Positions 44,222 through 55,355 of a DNA stretch of 64,000 bases are shown here, piece after piece. The notes under the pieces were generated by a model that saw only the letters and a list, made by a program, of their open reading frames with translations, made no database searches and had not been told where the DNA came from. Position 1 is the stretch's first letter. Each line of letters opens with the position of its first letter. The DNA is from JBGOTP01 sp963717075. GTDB lineage: Bacteria > Acidobacteriota > Vicinamibacteria > Vicinamibacterales > CAVVIG01. The position numbers were made by a program, and so were the translations under genes. The stretch lies in contig CAVQVI010000034.1 of NCBI GenBank assembly GCA_963717075.1, positions 868,001 through 932,000 on the forward strand, in the 5' to 3' direction.

Positions 44222-45627
44222 GAAGATTGGCCGCGTCCTGAACCCTCGTAGGTGACGGACAGCGTCAGGGCGTAGTGATCTTGAGGTTCTTGCGGTGCGG
44301 TCGGTGCCGTGCCGGTTTCAGGCAGGCTCATCGGTCCGGCCTGATAGTACTGCCAGGCCTTCCAGCGGAAAAAGCCGCCGTCGTCGTCGGCGGCGTACGG
44401 CGTGATCAGAGTCGGCGTAGGTCCTGCCACGAAGACCGGCGCGGAGCCCGGGGCCGATCCCTGAGAGACGACGATGTTGCCGTTGATCGGGGATGGATTC
44501 GTCACTCCATCGTTCTGCCCATTGCAGGCGCAGGTGACCCCGCCCGCGCCCCCGCCGAACAGGAAGGCCACGACACCCGCGCCGCCGTATGCAGCTAGAT
44601 GTGTGCGCGCCGCTTCGTCCAGCAGCCACTCCGGACGGTTGTCCTGGTAGTGCCCCCAGGTATTGTTCTGGGCTCTCATCTTGGTATTGCCCAGAGGAAT
44701 CTGCCACATCACGATCCGCTTTCCTGCGGCGGCCGAGAAACCCCCGAGGAAGCGTGCGCTGCGGCGGAAATCCTCCGCGTCAAACCAGTGCTGACCGTTA
44801 TCACCATAGACATACTGATAGAACCCAGAGTCCCGATCGCTGAACTCTGCGAAGGCGATGTCGAAATTGGCGCCGAGCGAAGTGTAAAAGGCGGCGGCGC
44901 GGGCGGCGAGCGCATCCACTGTGGCGTCAGACGGGTTCGACAGGCCGATGTCAACGCCAGTTCCCCACACGCTGACGTGGTAGCCGACGTTCACGTTGGG
45001 CGCATACGCGTCGCGGAGCTTGAGGACAGCCCGGGCGAATCCCGCCATGTTGCTTGGCAGGCCTGCCAACTGCGGAATACCCGTCTCGGACACCTTCGCG
45101 GGCACCGTCGCGGCGGCGTCGTTCGTTGAGCGCTGCTGCATGTAGCCCCAGAGATCCGGCTCCACGTGCAAGACGACCTTCTGCGAGGGGAAGGCACCGG
45201 CCTTCTGGAAGAAGAGTTTCAGGTCGTTGTAGTACGCCGTCATCGTGGCGGTGTTGGTCAGGTTTGTGAAGACCGCGTCGCCCTCGTTGCCGCCGCCGGG
45301 CAAGGATTGAAGCAGCATGTAGTAGGTGAAGACCGGGATGATCCCGTTCGCGACGGAATCCTCGATGTAATAGCGTGCGAAATCACCGTTGGGGTTCCAC
45401 GTGGCCCAGCCGGAACCAGTGTTGGCTCCACCGGCCAAGTACTGATAGCGGAAGGCAAACGGCGCCGTCGCTCTCATGGCCGCCGCTCCGCCTGGGGCAT
45501 CGCCCATCCCGAGCTCAATTCTACTGGGCCAGCCCGCGGGCAGCGGCGCTTGAGCTTCAGCCTGGCCGGAGAGGCAGGGGAGAACAACAAGCGAGAGCAA
45601 GACAACAGCAGGCGTGCACGTGTTCAT
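44218..45627 (-). CDS. Secreted protein of unknown function, glycoside-hydrolase-like
   Basis: 469 residues from the ATG ending at 45627. Signal peptide LLSLVVLPCLSGQAEA. The core reads like a TIM-barrel carbohydrate enzyme: GIIPVFTYYMLLQSLPGGG, KVVLHVEPDLWGYMQ, NVNVGYHVSVWGTGVDIG, DIAFAEFSDRDSGFYQYVYG, KRIVMWQIPLGNTKM and GVVAFLFGGGAGGVTC. The EPD triplet recalls GH6-type cellulases, but I cannot place it in a family. It is last in a same-strand series after the two quinoproteins, 236 bases downstream of the nearer one. Confidence 0.5.
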   Translation of the reverse strand: MNTCTPAVVLLSLVVLPCLSGQAEAQAPLPAGWPSRIELGMGDAPGGAAAMRATAPFAFRYQYLAGGANTGSGWATWNPNGDFARYYIEDSVANGIIPVFTYYMLLQSLPGGGNEGDAVFTNLTNTATMTAYYNDLKLFFQKAGAFPSQKVVLHVEPDLWGYMQQRSTNDAAATVPAKVSETGIPQLAGLPSNMAGFARAVLKLRDAYAPNVNVGYHVSVWGTGVDIGLSNPSDATVDALAARAAAFYTSLGANFDIAFAEFSDRDSGFYQYVYGDNGQHWFDAEDFRRSARFLGGFSAAAGKRIVMWQIPLGNTKMRAQNNTWGHYQDNRPEWLLDEAARTHLAAYGGAGVVAFLFGGGAGGVTCACNGQNDGVTNPSPINGNIVVSQGSAPGSAPVFVAGPTPTLITPYAADDDGGFFRWKAWQYYQAGPMSLPETGTAPTAPQEPQDHYALTLSVTYEGSGRGQSS

Positions 45628-45863
45628 GGGAATCCCGCAAGGGCGCCTAAGGGGGAATCCGAGCATAACCTTGAACAACGGGTCACTTCAACCCGACGAA
45701 CGGCCCTTTCACGGGATGGCTCACAACCCCCCGGGGATGCACGCCGGCGGTTCCGCGCTGTTGCTGAGTCTATCGGGAGGCGAGGACCGCATCATTCGCG
45801 GCGCGACGCGTCTAGCCCTCTGGGCGCAGTCGAAGCGCGCCCGTCCGGTTCGCAGGACTGGCG

Positions 45864-48065
45864 TCAACGAATCGTTATGCGGTCGCGGGCAGGATGCACC
45901 CCGACCTCCAGCGCTCGGTTGTCTGCGAGGGGAGATGACAGCGCGTCGTTATTGAGGGCCTTCGGGGCACTAGTCCGCGTGCCGCTCTCCGGAAGCCTGA
46001 ATGCAATGTATTCCCCCGTATAGGTACCGAGGCCCACCGCGACAACGAGGTACTGCGAGCCCTCCCACATGTAGGTCATCGGCGATCCGGTTTGTCCCGC
46101 TGGCATCCAAACGGCGCCGACTTCCTGGCCCGTCCTCTTGTCGTACGCGCGCAGCATCGCGCCGCGTTGCCGCCCGGGAGGCGCAGTGACCATGCGGTCG
46201 CCGAGGATGACCAAGGTCTTCGTGATCGCCAAGCCGACGTTGGACGTCGCCCCACCTTGCCCGGTTCTGGGAATGCTGAGCCCTTTCAGCGCGGGGTGAT
46301 TTCTGACGCTGTCTGGCGTCTCGCCGTGAGGCACCTGGAACAGGAGCTCGCCACGGTTCATGTCGATCGCCGACAGGAGTCCATATGGCGGCTTCACGAG
46401 GAACAACCCATTCACATTCGGCCCCAAAGTCCCGCCGCCTGCGGCGGCTCCCTCAGCGTTCGTCGCATTGGCGCCATCTGCACGTGGCTGACGCCCGGCA
46501 ACGCCCGCGACGTATCGAATATCCGAGAAGCCAGGCCGCGGTGGGGCGAGCGAGAGCACGTTGATGGAGCCATTTCCGGCATGGGAATAGAAGATGTTCG
46601 TCTCGGGATCGAACCCCGCGCCCGGCCAGTTCGTTCCGCCTCCCATGTTGCCGATGGTCATCGTGCCCAGCAGGCCGTCGACGTTGCCGAGGATGGGCGG
46701 TGTATAGAGGGGTCCGACCTTGTATCGTTCGAGAAGCTTGAGCGCCTGTCCCCGCATCTCGGGCGTGAAATCGATCAAGTCGTCGGGCACCTTGACGTAA
46801 TTGCGGGCATAGGGCGGCGGCTTGGTTGGGAACGGCTGCGTGGGCGAGTACCACTCCCCCGGCACGTCTCCTTTTGGCACCGGTCGCTCCTCGATGGGCC
46901 ACACTGGCTGACCGGTGACGCGATCGAAGACGAAGAGCATGGACTGCTTTGTTGCGACGGCCACCGCTTTGATCGCCCGACCCTCGACCGTCAGGTCAGC
47001 CAGGAGCGGTGCGGCCGGCATATCCATGTTCCAGATCGGATGGTGCACGATCTGGAAATGCCACTTGCGCTGTCCAGTTTTCAGATCAAGGCAGACGATG
47101 CTCTCCGCAAAGAGGTTGTTTCCGGGCCGGTGTCCGCCGTAGAGATCGGATGAGGGTGTCTCGACCGGCAGGTACACGAGGCCGAGCTCCGGGTCCACCG
47201 TGATCTGGGACCAGACGCCCACATTCCCGTTGTACGCCCAAGAGTTTTCCTGCCACGTCTCGTTGCCGAAATCGCCGGGCCGAGGAATCGTGTTGAACTG
47301 CCATAGCTTCTTGCCCGTGCGCACGTCGAACGCGCGGACGAGACCCTTGGTGTTGTTGTGCGTGGGGACGGCCTGGCCTTCCGCGAACGTCGAACCGACA
47401 ATCACGGTGTCTTTCGCTACCGTCGGCGTCGCATGAATACCGACCTCGCCGGTTTCCAAATCGATCTGCGTGCCGGAGCCGTAGACCATGCCCTCCTTCA
47501 GGTCCACTATGCCATTCTTGCCGAACGAAGCGATCGGCTGGCCGGTCTTGGCGTTGAGCGCGACCAGACGGTAGCCAATCGTCATGTAAAGAATGCGCTC
47601 GTCGCCGTTGCCGTCGGTCCAGTATGCAACCCCGCGACCGGAGAGCTGCCTCGGCGACGCCGCGGCGCGCTTACCTTCAGTGATGCTGTGGACCCACAGC
47701 AACTCGCCGGTCTTGGCATCGAGCGCGACCACAGCCCGTCTTGATCCGGCGGTCGTGTAGAGCACGCCCTTGACCATGAGGGGCGTGCCTTCCAGGTTGT
47801 ACTCTGGACGCGGGCCCAGATTGTCAGGCTTGAAGCGCCATGCGACCTCCAGCGTGTTGAAGTTGGAGGCGTCAATCTGATCGAGTGGGGAGTAGCGACT
47901 TCCGCGCAGGTCAGCGGCGTAATGCGGCCATTCGCCTGTCGTCGTCCCGGGTTGTTTCGAGCCGCCCGTCTGGCTCGCGAGGTGTGGTGCGACCGCGACA
48001 AGCGCGAGGATTAGCACCAACCCTAACCTTGACAGCGTGCGACGAAGCGGACCATGCATCTGCAA
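45864..48065 (-). CDS. PQQ-dependent dehydrogenase, membrane-glucose-dehydrogenase-like quinoprotein
   Basis: 733 residues. Signal peptide LSRLGLVLILALVAVAPHLASQ. The propeller shows GEWPHYAADLRGSRYSPLDQI, YTTAGSRRAVVALDAKTGELLW, GRGVAYWTDGNGDERI, KLWQFNTIPRPGDFGNETW, WHFQIVHHPIWNMDMPAAP, VWPIEERPVPKGDVPGEW and GGGTNWPGAGFDPETN. This set is typical of soluble quinoproteins related to glucose dehydrogenase mGDH without its membrane part. It ends about 40 residues beyond the usual FRLP end, perhaps through a late frame break. The gene follows the quinohemoprotein by 73 bases on the same strand. Confidence 0.85.
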   Translation of the reverse strand: MQMHGPLRRTLSRLGLVLILALVAVAPHLASQTGGSKQPGTTTGEWPHYAADLRGSRYSPLDQIDASNFNTLEVAWRFKPDNLGPRPEYNLEGTPLMVKGVLYTTAGSRRAVVALDAKTGELLWVHSITEGKRAAASPRQLSGRGVAYWTDGNGDERILYMTIGYRLVALNAKTGQPIASFGKNGIVDLKEGMVYGSGTQIDLETGEVGIHATPTVAKDTVIVGSTFAEGQAVPTHNNTKGLVRAFDVRTGKKLWQFNTIPRPGDFGNETWQENSWAYNGNVGVWSQITVDPELGLVYLPVETPSSDLYGGHRPGNNLFAESIVCLDLKTGQRKWHFQIVHHPIWNMDMPAAPLLADLTVEGRAIKAVAVATKQSMLFVFDRVTGQPVWPIEERPVPKGDVPGEWYSPTQPFPTKPPPYARNYVKVPDDLIDFTPEMRGQALKLLERYKVGPLYTPPILGNVDGLLGTMTIGNMGGGTNWPGAGFDPETNIFYSHAGNGSINVLSLAPPRPGFSDIRYVAGVAGRQPRADGANATNAEGAAAGGGTLGPNVNGLFLVKPPYGLLSAIDMNRGELLFQVPHGETPDSVRNHPALKGLSIPRTGQGGATSNVGLAITKTLVILGDRMVTAPPGRQRGAMLRAYDKRTGQEVGAVWMPAGQTGSPMTYMWEGSQYLVVAVGLGTYTGEYIAFRLPESGTRTSAPKALNNDALSSPLADNRALEVGVHPARDRITIR

Positions 48066-48138
48066 CTCCTCGTTCTTGGTGACCGCCTGGTCGGTGACAG
48101 GCGTATGCGGTGCACACGCCGCTCATGCCCAGGGATGC

Positions 48139-50290
48139 CTAACGCGTGACTCTTGCAGCAGTACTCGCAGGCGTTTCGAAAATCCACAGGGCGGCGCCGT
48201 GGTCCGGGGGATTCCGAATCTCGGGCACCAGCGGCAAATATGCATTCGATTGAAACCCGCCAGGACCGACGATCACCGCGATGTAGTCCCTTCCGTTGGC
48301 CGAAAAGCTGATCGGTGCGGAACTCGGCACGTCGTTCAGGCGAGCCTTCCAGAGTTGCGCGCCCGTGGCAGCGTCGTAGGCACTGAACATCCGATCGAGC
48401 GATCCGGCAAACACGAGGCCTCCGGCGGTCACGAGTGAACCGGTGGTCAGCGGCGCACGCTGGCGTTCGACCCAGACTGTCTTCTTCGTGGCGAGATTGA
48501 TCGCCTGCAGTCGTCCATACTTCCCGTCGCTTTCGGGACGCGGCCGGACGGTCCACCGTACACCGCTCGACAGGTTGCCGCGCTCGCCCTGCGCAACCGG
48601 TACGAGATCCATGCACGCCTCGACGATCGGCACATAGAGGATGTTCGTTACTGGGTCGTACGATGTGGGGAGCCAGCCCCGACCGCCGCCCACATGCGGA
48701 CACACCATCTTGGTCTTTCCGTCGCCGGGGACGAGATCGGGGTCGACCGTCTTGAAGCCCGTCTTCGGATCGATTGACGTGACGATATTCTGCAGTCCCA
48801 AATCGAGCGAGGACGCGTACTTGCCGGTTTCCGTATCGACGATATCGAAGATGGCCTGCTTGCCCGCGGTGACCACGACACTCTGCATCTGGCCGTTCAC
48901 CGGCAATTGTGCGATAAGCCGTTCGAACGCCCAGTCGAGATCCCACTGGCCGTTGTTCTGGTGCTGAAAGTACCACTGGAGCTGGCCCGTTTCCGGGTTG
49001 ATCGCAAGCGTCGAATCCAGATAGAGCCCGTCGTTGGTCACGCCAGGTTGCTGCACCGGCGTTCGGAGCGGTTCTGTATCGTATGTGTTGCCTGGTGCAA
49101 AGAAGGCCAGGTTCTGGACCGGATCGTAACTGCCGGGGATCCACACGGAACCGCCGTTTCTCTTCTCGAGAGGCAATCCGTTCCAGCTGTTGCCTCCCGG
49201 ATCGCCCGGACGCGCGATAGAGTAGAACCGCCAGACTTCCTTCCCGGTCTCTGCATCGAGCGCCGCGATGAAATTACCTCCTTGAGCGCGACCGGTCGTT
49301 CCGATCATCACCTTGCCACGCGCAATCAGCGGCCCGCCGGTCATTCGGTAGCCGGCCTTCGGGTCGCCCACTTCGGTGTCCCAGATCACGCGGCCGGTCT
49401 TGGCCGCGAGCGCGACGATATGGGTGTCCGACGTCGGGACGTATAGACGGCTGCCGTATATCGCCATGCCGCGCTTGACGCTGGGCGCCACGCCGTTCGG
49501 CAAGCGACGGGAATACTGCCAGAGCAAGTCTCCAGTTGCGGCGTCGAGCGCTTGGACTTTGTCACCGTACCCGTGAACGAACAGGGCTCCGTCGTGCACG
49601 ATCGGAGTCGATTCATTCGCGCCGCTCGGCAGCGACCAGGTCCAGGCGACTCGCAGATCCTTGACGTTCGACTTATTGATCTGTTTGAGAGGACTGAACC
49701 CCGAAGCGTCGTAGCTGCGCCGCCACATGAGCCAGTCACTGTCCGGCACCTTGTTGAGCATCGCTTCGGTGACGGACCGGATCGTGTCCAGCGGATTGAT
49801 CCGCGGCGGAGACGGCGGGATCTTCACGCCTGGCGCGACGCCTCCACCCTGGACGGGAGGCCAGTCGGGTGAAGCCATCGCTTTCAATGCATCAGGGTCC
49901 CCGGGGAGCTCTCGGTCACCTGGTTGCGCCCCGTTCTCCTGCAGGATGAACGCCAACAGCCGCGCGTAGGTCGTGTCGCCAAGCGTTCCTGGCCTCGCCG
50001 GCGGCATGCTCGCGCTCATGGCGGTGAACAGCACGTCTGCGGGCCGCGCCCATCTCGCGCGGAAGTCAACGCCCTTGAGCGGCGGTCCAAACTGACCATC
50101 GTCCAGAGTACTGGCCGTGACACGACGCGCACTGTTCCACGTACACCGACTGCCCCTGGTCGGCCTGAGCGGACGTGAAGCTGACAGCTGTCGGGGCCGA
50201 CTGTGCTTCGATGCCAGGGAGAGTGCCGATCCACATAGCGACTGTGGCGAGGCTGCCCAGGACGAACGCGGCGCGCGGAATTGATGTCAT
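48139..50290 (-). CDS. Quinohemoprotein dehydrogenase: N-terminal cytochrome c plus PQQ propeller; frame break near 50109
   Basis: About 716 residues after correction. A signal peptide (MTSIPRAAFVLGSLATVA) precedes a cytochrome c domain with QCASCHGQ. Right after it one extra T breaks the frame near 50109; without it the text continues TLDDGQFGPPLKGVDFRARW and MPPARPGTLGD, the normal heme domain end with a Met ligand region. The PQQ propeller follows: WRRSYDASGFSPLKQINKSNV, GDKVQALDAATGDLLWQYSR, AALDAETGKEVWRFYSIARPGDPGG, MVCPHVGGGRGWLPTSYDP, ENDING with LWIFETP. The heme-first order is the reverse of type II alcohol dehydrogenases. It follows the NHL gene by 5 bases. Confidence 0.82.
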
Positions 50291-50295
50291 GTGTG

Positions 50296-51420
50296 CTACT
50301 TCGCGACGATACCCGACAGCGGCTCTCGACGGCTGGCGGTCGTGGTCGGCGTCTTCGCCTTCAGGATCAGTTTCTGCACACGCCAATTCGAGGTTTCTGC
50401 CGCGTACACTTCGGTCTCTGACGGACACGCGAGCTGGTGGACACCAGAGAACTGCCCCAGCTGGCGGCCCGATCGGCCCATGACGCCGAGCACCTGACCA
50501 TCCAGCGAGACCTTGAAAAGACGTCCCGGGAACGTGCTTTCCCCAACGAAGAGCACCTGGTTCGATCCCGGCGTGATGCAGATGGAGTTGGGCGCGCCAA
50601 TCGTGGCCTCGAGGCGTGCACCGGTCGGCGTGTTGCCGTTGACCGGTCGCGTGCCGGAAGGAGGGGGCACATCGATGGTGAACATGCGCAGGAACTTGCC
50701 CTCGGTGTCGAATACCTGGATGCGCCGGTTCGATCGGTCTCCGACGTAGATGTGATCGTTTCTGTCGACGACAATGGCGTGCGGCAGGTTGAACTGCCCT
50801 GGACCGGTGCCCCGCTCGCCCCACGACTTCACCCAGTCGCCGTTGCGATCGTACTTGGCGATGCGTGAGTTGATGTATCCGTCGCTGACGTAGATGTTGC
50901 CGTTAGAGTCCCAGGCGACGTCGGTTGGCTGGCGAAACATGCCGTCGATGGGTGGGAGCGGCGGGTTCGGATGCTCCCACGGTCCGGTTCCGTCGTCGGC
51001 CGATTCCTTCCTGCGTCCATACACCTGCGTGACGCGGCCCGCCTGGTTGAATCTGATGACGAGGTCAGAGCCCTTGTCGACGGCCCAGATGTTGTCGTCC
51101 TTGTCGACCCGCACCGTGTGGGCGAATGCCCAGCCGTAAAGGCCTCTGCCGATCTCGCGGAGAAACTCACCGCGCGCGCCGAACTCGAGGAGCTGCGCGG
51201 CCGACGGCCCATAGGCTGGGCCCTGTGCGCTGTTCGATCGCGTGAAGACGAAGACGTGGCCCTTGGAATTGACCGCTACGCCGGAGACCTCGCCAAAGTT
51301 CATGCCCGGAGGCAACTTCAGAAAATCGGGCACCGACTCGAACGGCAGCTCGGGGACGTTCGTTTGGGCGAACGATGGAGAGACCAGGAGCAGGAACACG
51401 AGCAAGAGACGAGCCTTCAT
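50296..51420 (-). CDS. NHL-repeat six-bladed propeller protein (PAL-like)
   Basis: 374 residues. Signal peptide LLLVFLLLVSPSFAQ. NHL repeats form a propeller: VSGVAVNSKGHVFVFTR, FAHTVRVDKDDNIWAVDKGSDLVIRF, PTDVAWDSNGNIYVSDGYINSRIAKYD, PHAIVVDRNDHIYVGDRSNRRIQVFD and VHQLACPSETEVYAAETSNWRVQKL. This is the order in peptidyl-alpha-hydroxyglycine amidating lyase-like proteins, but those need a metal site I cannot confirm. It is the first gene of a same-strand series with the two quinoproteins, 5 bases before the quinohemoprotein; joint transcription is likely. Confidence 0.8.
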   Translation of the reverse strand: MKARLLLVFLLLVSPSFAQTNVPELPFESVPDFLKLPPGMNFGEVSGVAVNSKGHVFVFTRSNSAQGPAYGPSAAQLLEFGARGEFLREIGRGLYGWAFAHTVRVDKDDNIWAVDKGSDLVIRFNQAGRVTQVYGRRKESADDGTGPWEHPNPPLPPIDGMFRQPTDVAWDSNGNIYVSDGYINSRIAKYDRNGDWVKSWGERGTGPGQFNLPHAIVVDRNDHIYVGDRSNRRIQVFDTEGKFLRMFTIDVPPPSGTRPVNGNTPTGARLEATIGAPNSICITPGSNQVLFVGESTFPGRLFKVSLDGQVLGVMGRSGRQLGQFSGVHQLACPSETEVYAAETSNWRVQKLILKAKTPTTTASRREPLSGIVAK

Positions 51421-51559
51421 AGCGGCCTCCCGGTGGGATGGTATCGTACTCGCGTTGAGAGGCGGGGTTGTCGAGCGGTACCTCGCCTCCGGGTGCCCCG
51501 GCGTGGACTGATCCCCGGCCGGGATGACAGCGAGCCGCCAGACCCTCTACTCTAGGCCG

Positions 51560-54500
51560 ATGCCAGACACTGGATCGGTGGCCGCCGACGCTGCCGCACG
51601 CCGTGCCATCGTCGACGATCTGCAGCGGACGCTTGTCGTCGAAGCCGCGGCGGGCACTGGCAAGACGACCGAGCTGATCAATCGCATTCTTCGCCTCCTC
51701 GAAAGCGCCCCACCGCTTGGCGCCACGATGAAGGAGATCGTCGCCGTCACGTTCACGGAAAAGGCGGCGGGCGAGCTGAAGCTGCGGCTGCGCGAGCGGC
51801 TCGAAGAGGAGCGGGCTACGCTCACGGAGGCAGGCGGGGAGGTGAGCGGGATGGGCAGGTGGGGCGGGTGAGGACGACGTGCGCGCCACGGAGCGCGAGT
51901 CGAACTGCCCGGCGGGCGCGGTTGGACAATGCGCTCGAGACCCTCGAAGAAGCGCACGTCAACACCATCCACGGCTTCTGCGCGGAGCTTCTTCGCGAGC
52001 GCCCGGTCGAGGCGCGGGTCGATCCGCTCTTCACCGTACTCACCGAGCCGCAGGCAGACCGGTTGTATCAGCGCGCCTTCAGTGCATGGCTGCAGTGGGC
52101 GCTGCGGGATCCGCCCGAAGGTCTGCGACGGGCACTGCGGCGGACGAGTGCGCCAGCGTTCGGCAGCGGCGACGGCGACGGTCCTGTGGATCGCCTCCGT
52201 CGTGCGGGCCGCACGCTGGCGGAATGGCGCGCCTTCGACGCGCCGTGGCAGCGGCCGGCGTTCGATCGCGAAGGGCAGGTCGATCGTCTGATCGCGGCGT
52301 TGCACCATCTGGCGGAGCTGACCGCCCACGCCTCCTCGAACGCGACAACCTCTACATCGACACCGATGCCGTGCGTCGCCTGAGCCGTCAGATCCGGCTC
52401 GAAGAGTCGTTCGAACTCCGCGATGTCGACGGATGGGAATCGCGGCTCGTGGATCTCGTCCGCGATCGCGGACTCTCGCGCACGCGGAAGGGGAGCGGCC
52501 ACTCGTTCGGGCCGAACGTGACACGGATGGAGGTCCTCGCCGCGCGCGACGCGTTCTTCACCGATCTCCAGCAGTTCAAACGGGATGCGGACGCGGACCT
52601 TGCGGCGTGCCTCCAGCAGGAGCTCGCCGAGGTCACGGATCGCTATCAGACATTGAAGGCGACGGCCGGCTCGCTCGACTTTGCGGACCTGCTGGCGCGG
52701 GCCCGCGATCTCATTCGAGACGACGAAAGTGTCCGCCGACACCTGCAGGGCAAGTTCACTCGCATCTTCGTGGACGAGTTTCAGGATACGGATCCGGTTC
52801 AGGCCGAGATCCTGCTGCTGCTCGCGGCTGACGATCCGAAGGTCGCTGACTGGACTGCCGTCTCGCCCGTCCCCGGCAAGCTCTTCATCGTCGGCGACCC
52901 GAAGCAGGCGATCTACCGCTTCCGCGGCACCGACGTCGGGACCTACTGGCAGGTGAGCCGGCAGATCGAGCGGCGGGGCGGACGAGTCGTGAAGCTCACG
53001 AAGAGCTATCGCAGCGTGCCGGAGATCCAGCGATTCGTCAACGCGGCGTTCAGCGCGGAGATGGTTGAGAATGAGGACACGCTGCAGGCCGACTACGTTC
53101 CCCTCGGTGAGGCAGCGCCCGAGCGAGCCTTCGCAGCCGGCGATCGTCGCGTTGCCGGTGCCCAGGCCGTACTCCGGCACGCCTCACACGGGTTTCTCAA
53201 GGCGTCGGCCAGGGCCATCGAGGCGTCGCTGCCCGATGCGGTTGGTGCATTCATCGAGTGGTTGCTGGATGAGAGAAATGGATGGACGGTCTCCGAGCGG
53301 CAGACCAACGACAACGGGGCTGGAGCCGAGGTGCGGGTGCCGATTCAGCCGCGCCATATCGCGGTCCTGTTCCGGCGTTTCGTGAATTTCGATCAGGACG
53401 TCACGCGTGGCTACACCGACGCGATCGAGGCGCGCGGCATTCCGCATCTGCTCGTCGGCGGCAAGGCATTTCACGGCCGAGAAGAAGTCGAGATGATACG
53501 CGCGGCGCTCGCCGCCATCGAGTGGCCGGACGATGAGCTGTCTGTGTTTGCGACGTTGAAGGGGTCGCTCTTCGCGATCGACGACGAGAAGCTGCTCGAG
53601 TTCCGTCATCGGTTTGGCGGGTTCCATCCGTTCCGCATCCCTCGAGAGCTTGGAGGCAATCTGGGCGAGGACCTGGCGCTGACCGCGGAGCCGACGGCCC
53701 ATTTGATGCCGATTGCGGAGGCGCTGCGGCTCCTGCAGCAGCTGCATCGAGCGAGGAATTACCGGCCGGTGGCCGACACGATTGGCCGGCTGCTCTCGGA
53801 GACGCGCGCGCATGTCGGGTTGATTCTGCGTCCTGCGGGGGAGCAGGCGCTGGCGAACGTGCTGCACGTGGCCGAGCTCGCGCGTCAGTACGAGGCGAAT
53901 GGCGGCATTTCGTTCCGCGGATTCATCGACGAACTGCGCGAGGCGGCCGCGTCGGAGGGAGCCGAGGCGCCGATTCTCGAGGAAAGCAGCGACGGCGTCC
54001 GGCTGATGACGGTGCACAAGGCCAAGGGCCTCGAGTTTCCGGTGGTGATCCTCGCTGACTTGACATGCAAGATGAACCGCGCCGACGCCAGCCGGTATCT
54101 CGATGCCAGTCGCCGGCTCTGCGCGATGAAGATTGGCGGCTGGACGCCGAACGAGGTCCTCGAGCATGAAGGCGAGGAGGTGGCTCGCGACCAGGCAGAA
54201 GGCGTGCGGCTTGCGTATGTGGCGGCCACGCGCGCGCGCGATCTGCTGGTCGTTCCGGCGCTTGGCGATGAGCCGTGGGAAGGCGGATGGTGCGGGCCGC
54301 TCAATCGCGCGATCTACCCTCCAATGGCATCGCGGCGGACGACCGCGCGCGGGCCCAAGTGTCCTCGCGTTCAAGTCGAGAGATAGCGTACTGGAGCGTC
54401 CGAACGAGGATCCCGCGGGTCCGGCCACCGTCTGTCCCGGGTTGCACACCTTTGCCGAGGGCTACTCGGTTGTGTGGTGGGATCCGACGCCGGGCGGCGG

Positions 54501-55329
54501 ACTGAACCTCGACAGGAAGGCGCCGTTCGGCGTGCGGCGCGAAGAGCTCATCGTGAAGGACGTTGCGAAGAATGTCGTGGCCGACGGGCGGAGCCAGTAC
54601 GATCGCTGGCGCCTGTCGCGCATCGATGCAGTTGCCGCCGGTTCGATTCCCTCGATTCAGCTGGAAACCGTGGGCCAGTGGAGTCGCAGGCCCGACCTTC
54701 CGCTCGGGCGTCCTGGCGACGTGGATCACGGGAACACTCGTAGGCCCGACCTTCAGGTCGGGCGTCTGGGCGAGGTGGGTCACGCGGACAGTCGTAGGCC
54801 CGACCTTCAGGTCGGGCGTGTTGATGTCGGGCGTCCTGATGCCGTCGAGATCCTCACCGTGCCGGCGGCTCCCGAGGCCGTCGCTCGGCGCGGAGGGCGG
54901 GCGTTCGGTGTTCTCGTCCATACGATACTCGCGCAAACGCCTTTCGATGCGACACGATCCGTGCTTGAAGCCATCGGAGAGGTGGAATCGCGGGTGCTGG
55001 GCCTGACCGAGGACGACGTGGTTGCTGCCGCGGCGACCGTCGAGCGTGTCCTTCGCCATGATCTTCTGGTTCGCGCGCACGCTGCTTCCAAGCGCGGCGC
55101 CTGCCGTCGCGAGACCCCCATCACGCTCATGCTTCCCGACGGAACGCTCGTCGAAGGCGTCGTCGACCTGGCGTTCGAGGAGCAGGGTGCATGGACGGTC
55201 GTGGACTACAAGACCGACCGCGAGCTGGACGATGGTGAGGAGTCATATCGGCGTCAGGTCGCGCTCTACGCGGCAGGGATTACCGCAGCGACCCGACAGG
55301 TGGCGAGAGGCATTCTCATTCGCGTGTAG
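51560..55329 (+). CDS. UvrD/RecB-type helicase-nuclease, AddA-like; several frame breaks and an in-frame repeat insertion
   Basis: About 1250 residues from the ATG at 51560. Processes broken DNA ends together with an AddB-like partner. Walker A VVEAAAGTGKTTELINRIL, motif Ia VAVTFTEKAAGELKLRLRERL, NTIHGFCAELLRERP, Walker B FVDEFQDTDPVQAEIL, GDPKQAIYRFRGTDV, MTVHKAKGLEFPVVIL and LAYVAATRARDLLVVP are all present, with a C-terminal RecB-like nuclease GVVDLAFEEQGAWTVVDYKTDRE. Frame breaks fall near 51862, 51905, 52340 and 54355, each with homology on both sides. Between the helicase and nuclease, 54688-54849 holds three 54-base units of the palindromic repeat, read through in frame as RPDLQVGR-type units. 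Confidence 0.85.
54688..54849. repeat. Three tandem 54-bp units of the palindromic repeat inside the AddA-like gene
   Basis: Units begin at 54688, 54742 and 54796, exactly 54 bases (18 codons) apart. Each starts AGGCCCGACCTT and holds the palindrome; units 1 and 2 also share the following spacer, as does CGTC...GGTCACGCGGACAGTCGT compared with GGATCACGGGAACACTCGT. They read as RPDLPLGRPGDVDHGNTR, RPDLQVGRLGEVGHADSR and RPDLQVGRVDVGRPDAVE. No stop is introduced. The first palindrome is worn (CGCTCGGGC); units 2 and 3 keep the intact AGGTCGGGC arm. Confidence 0.88.
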
Positions 55330-55355
55330 ACCGTCGAGATCCGTCTTCAACCTTC

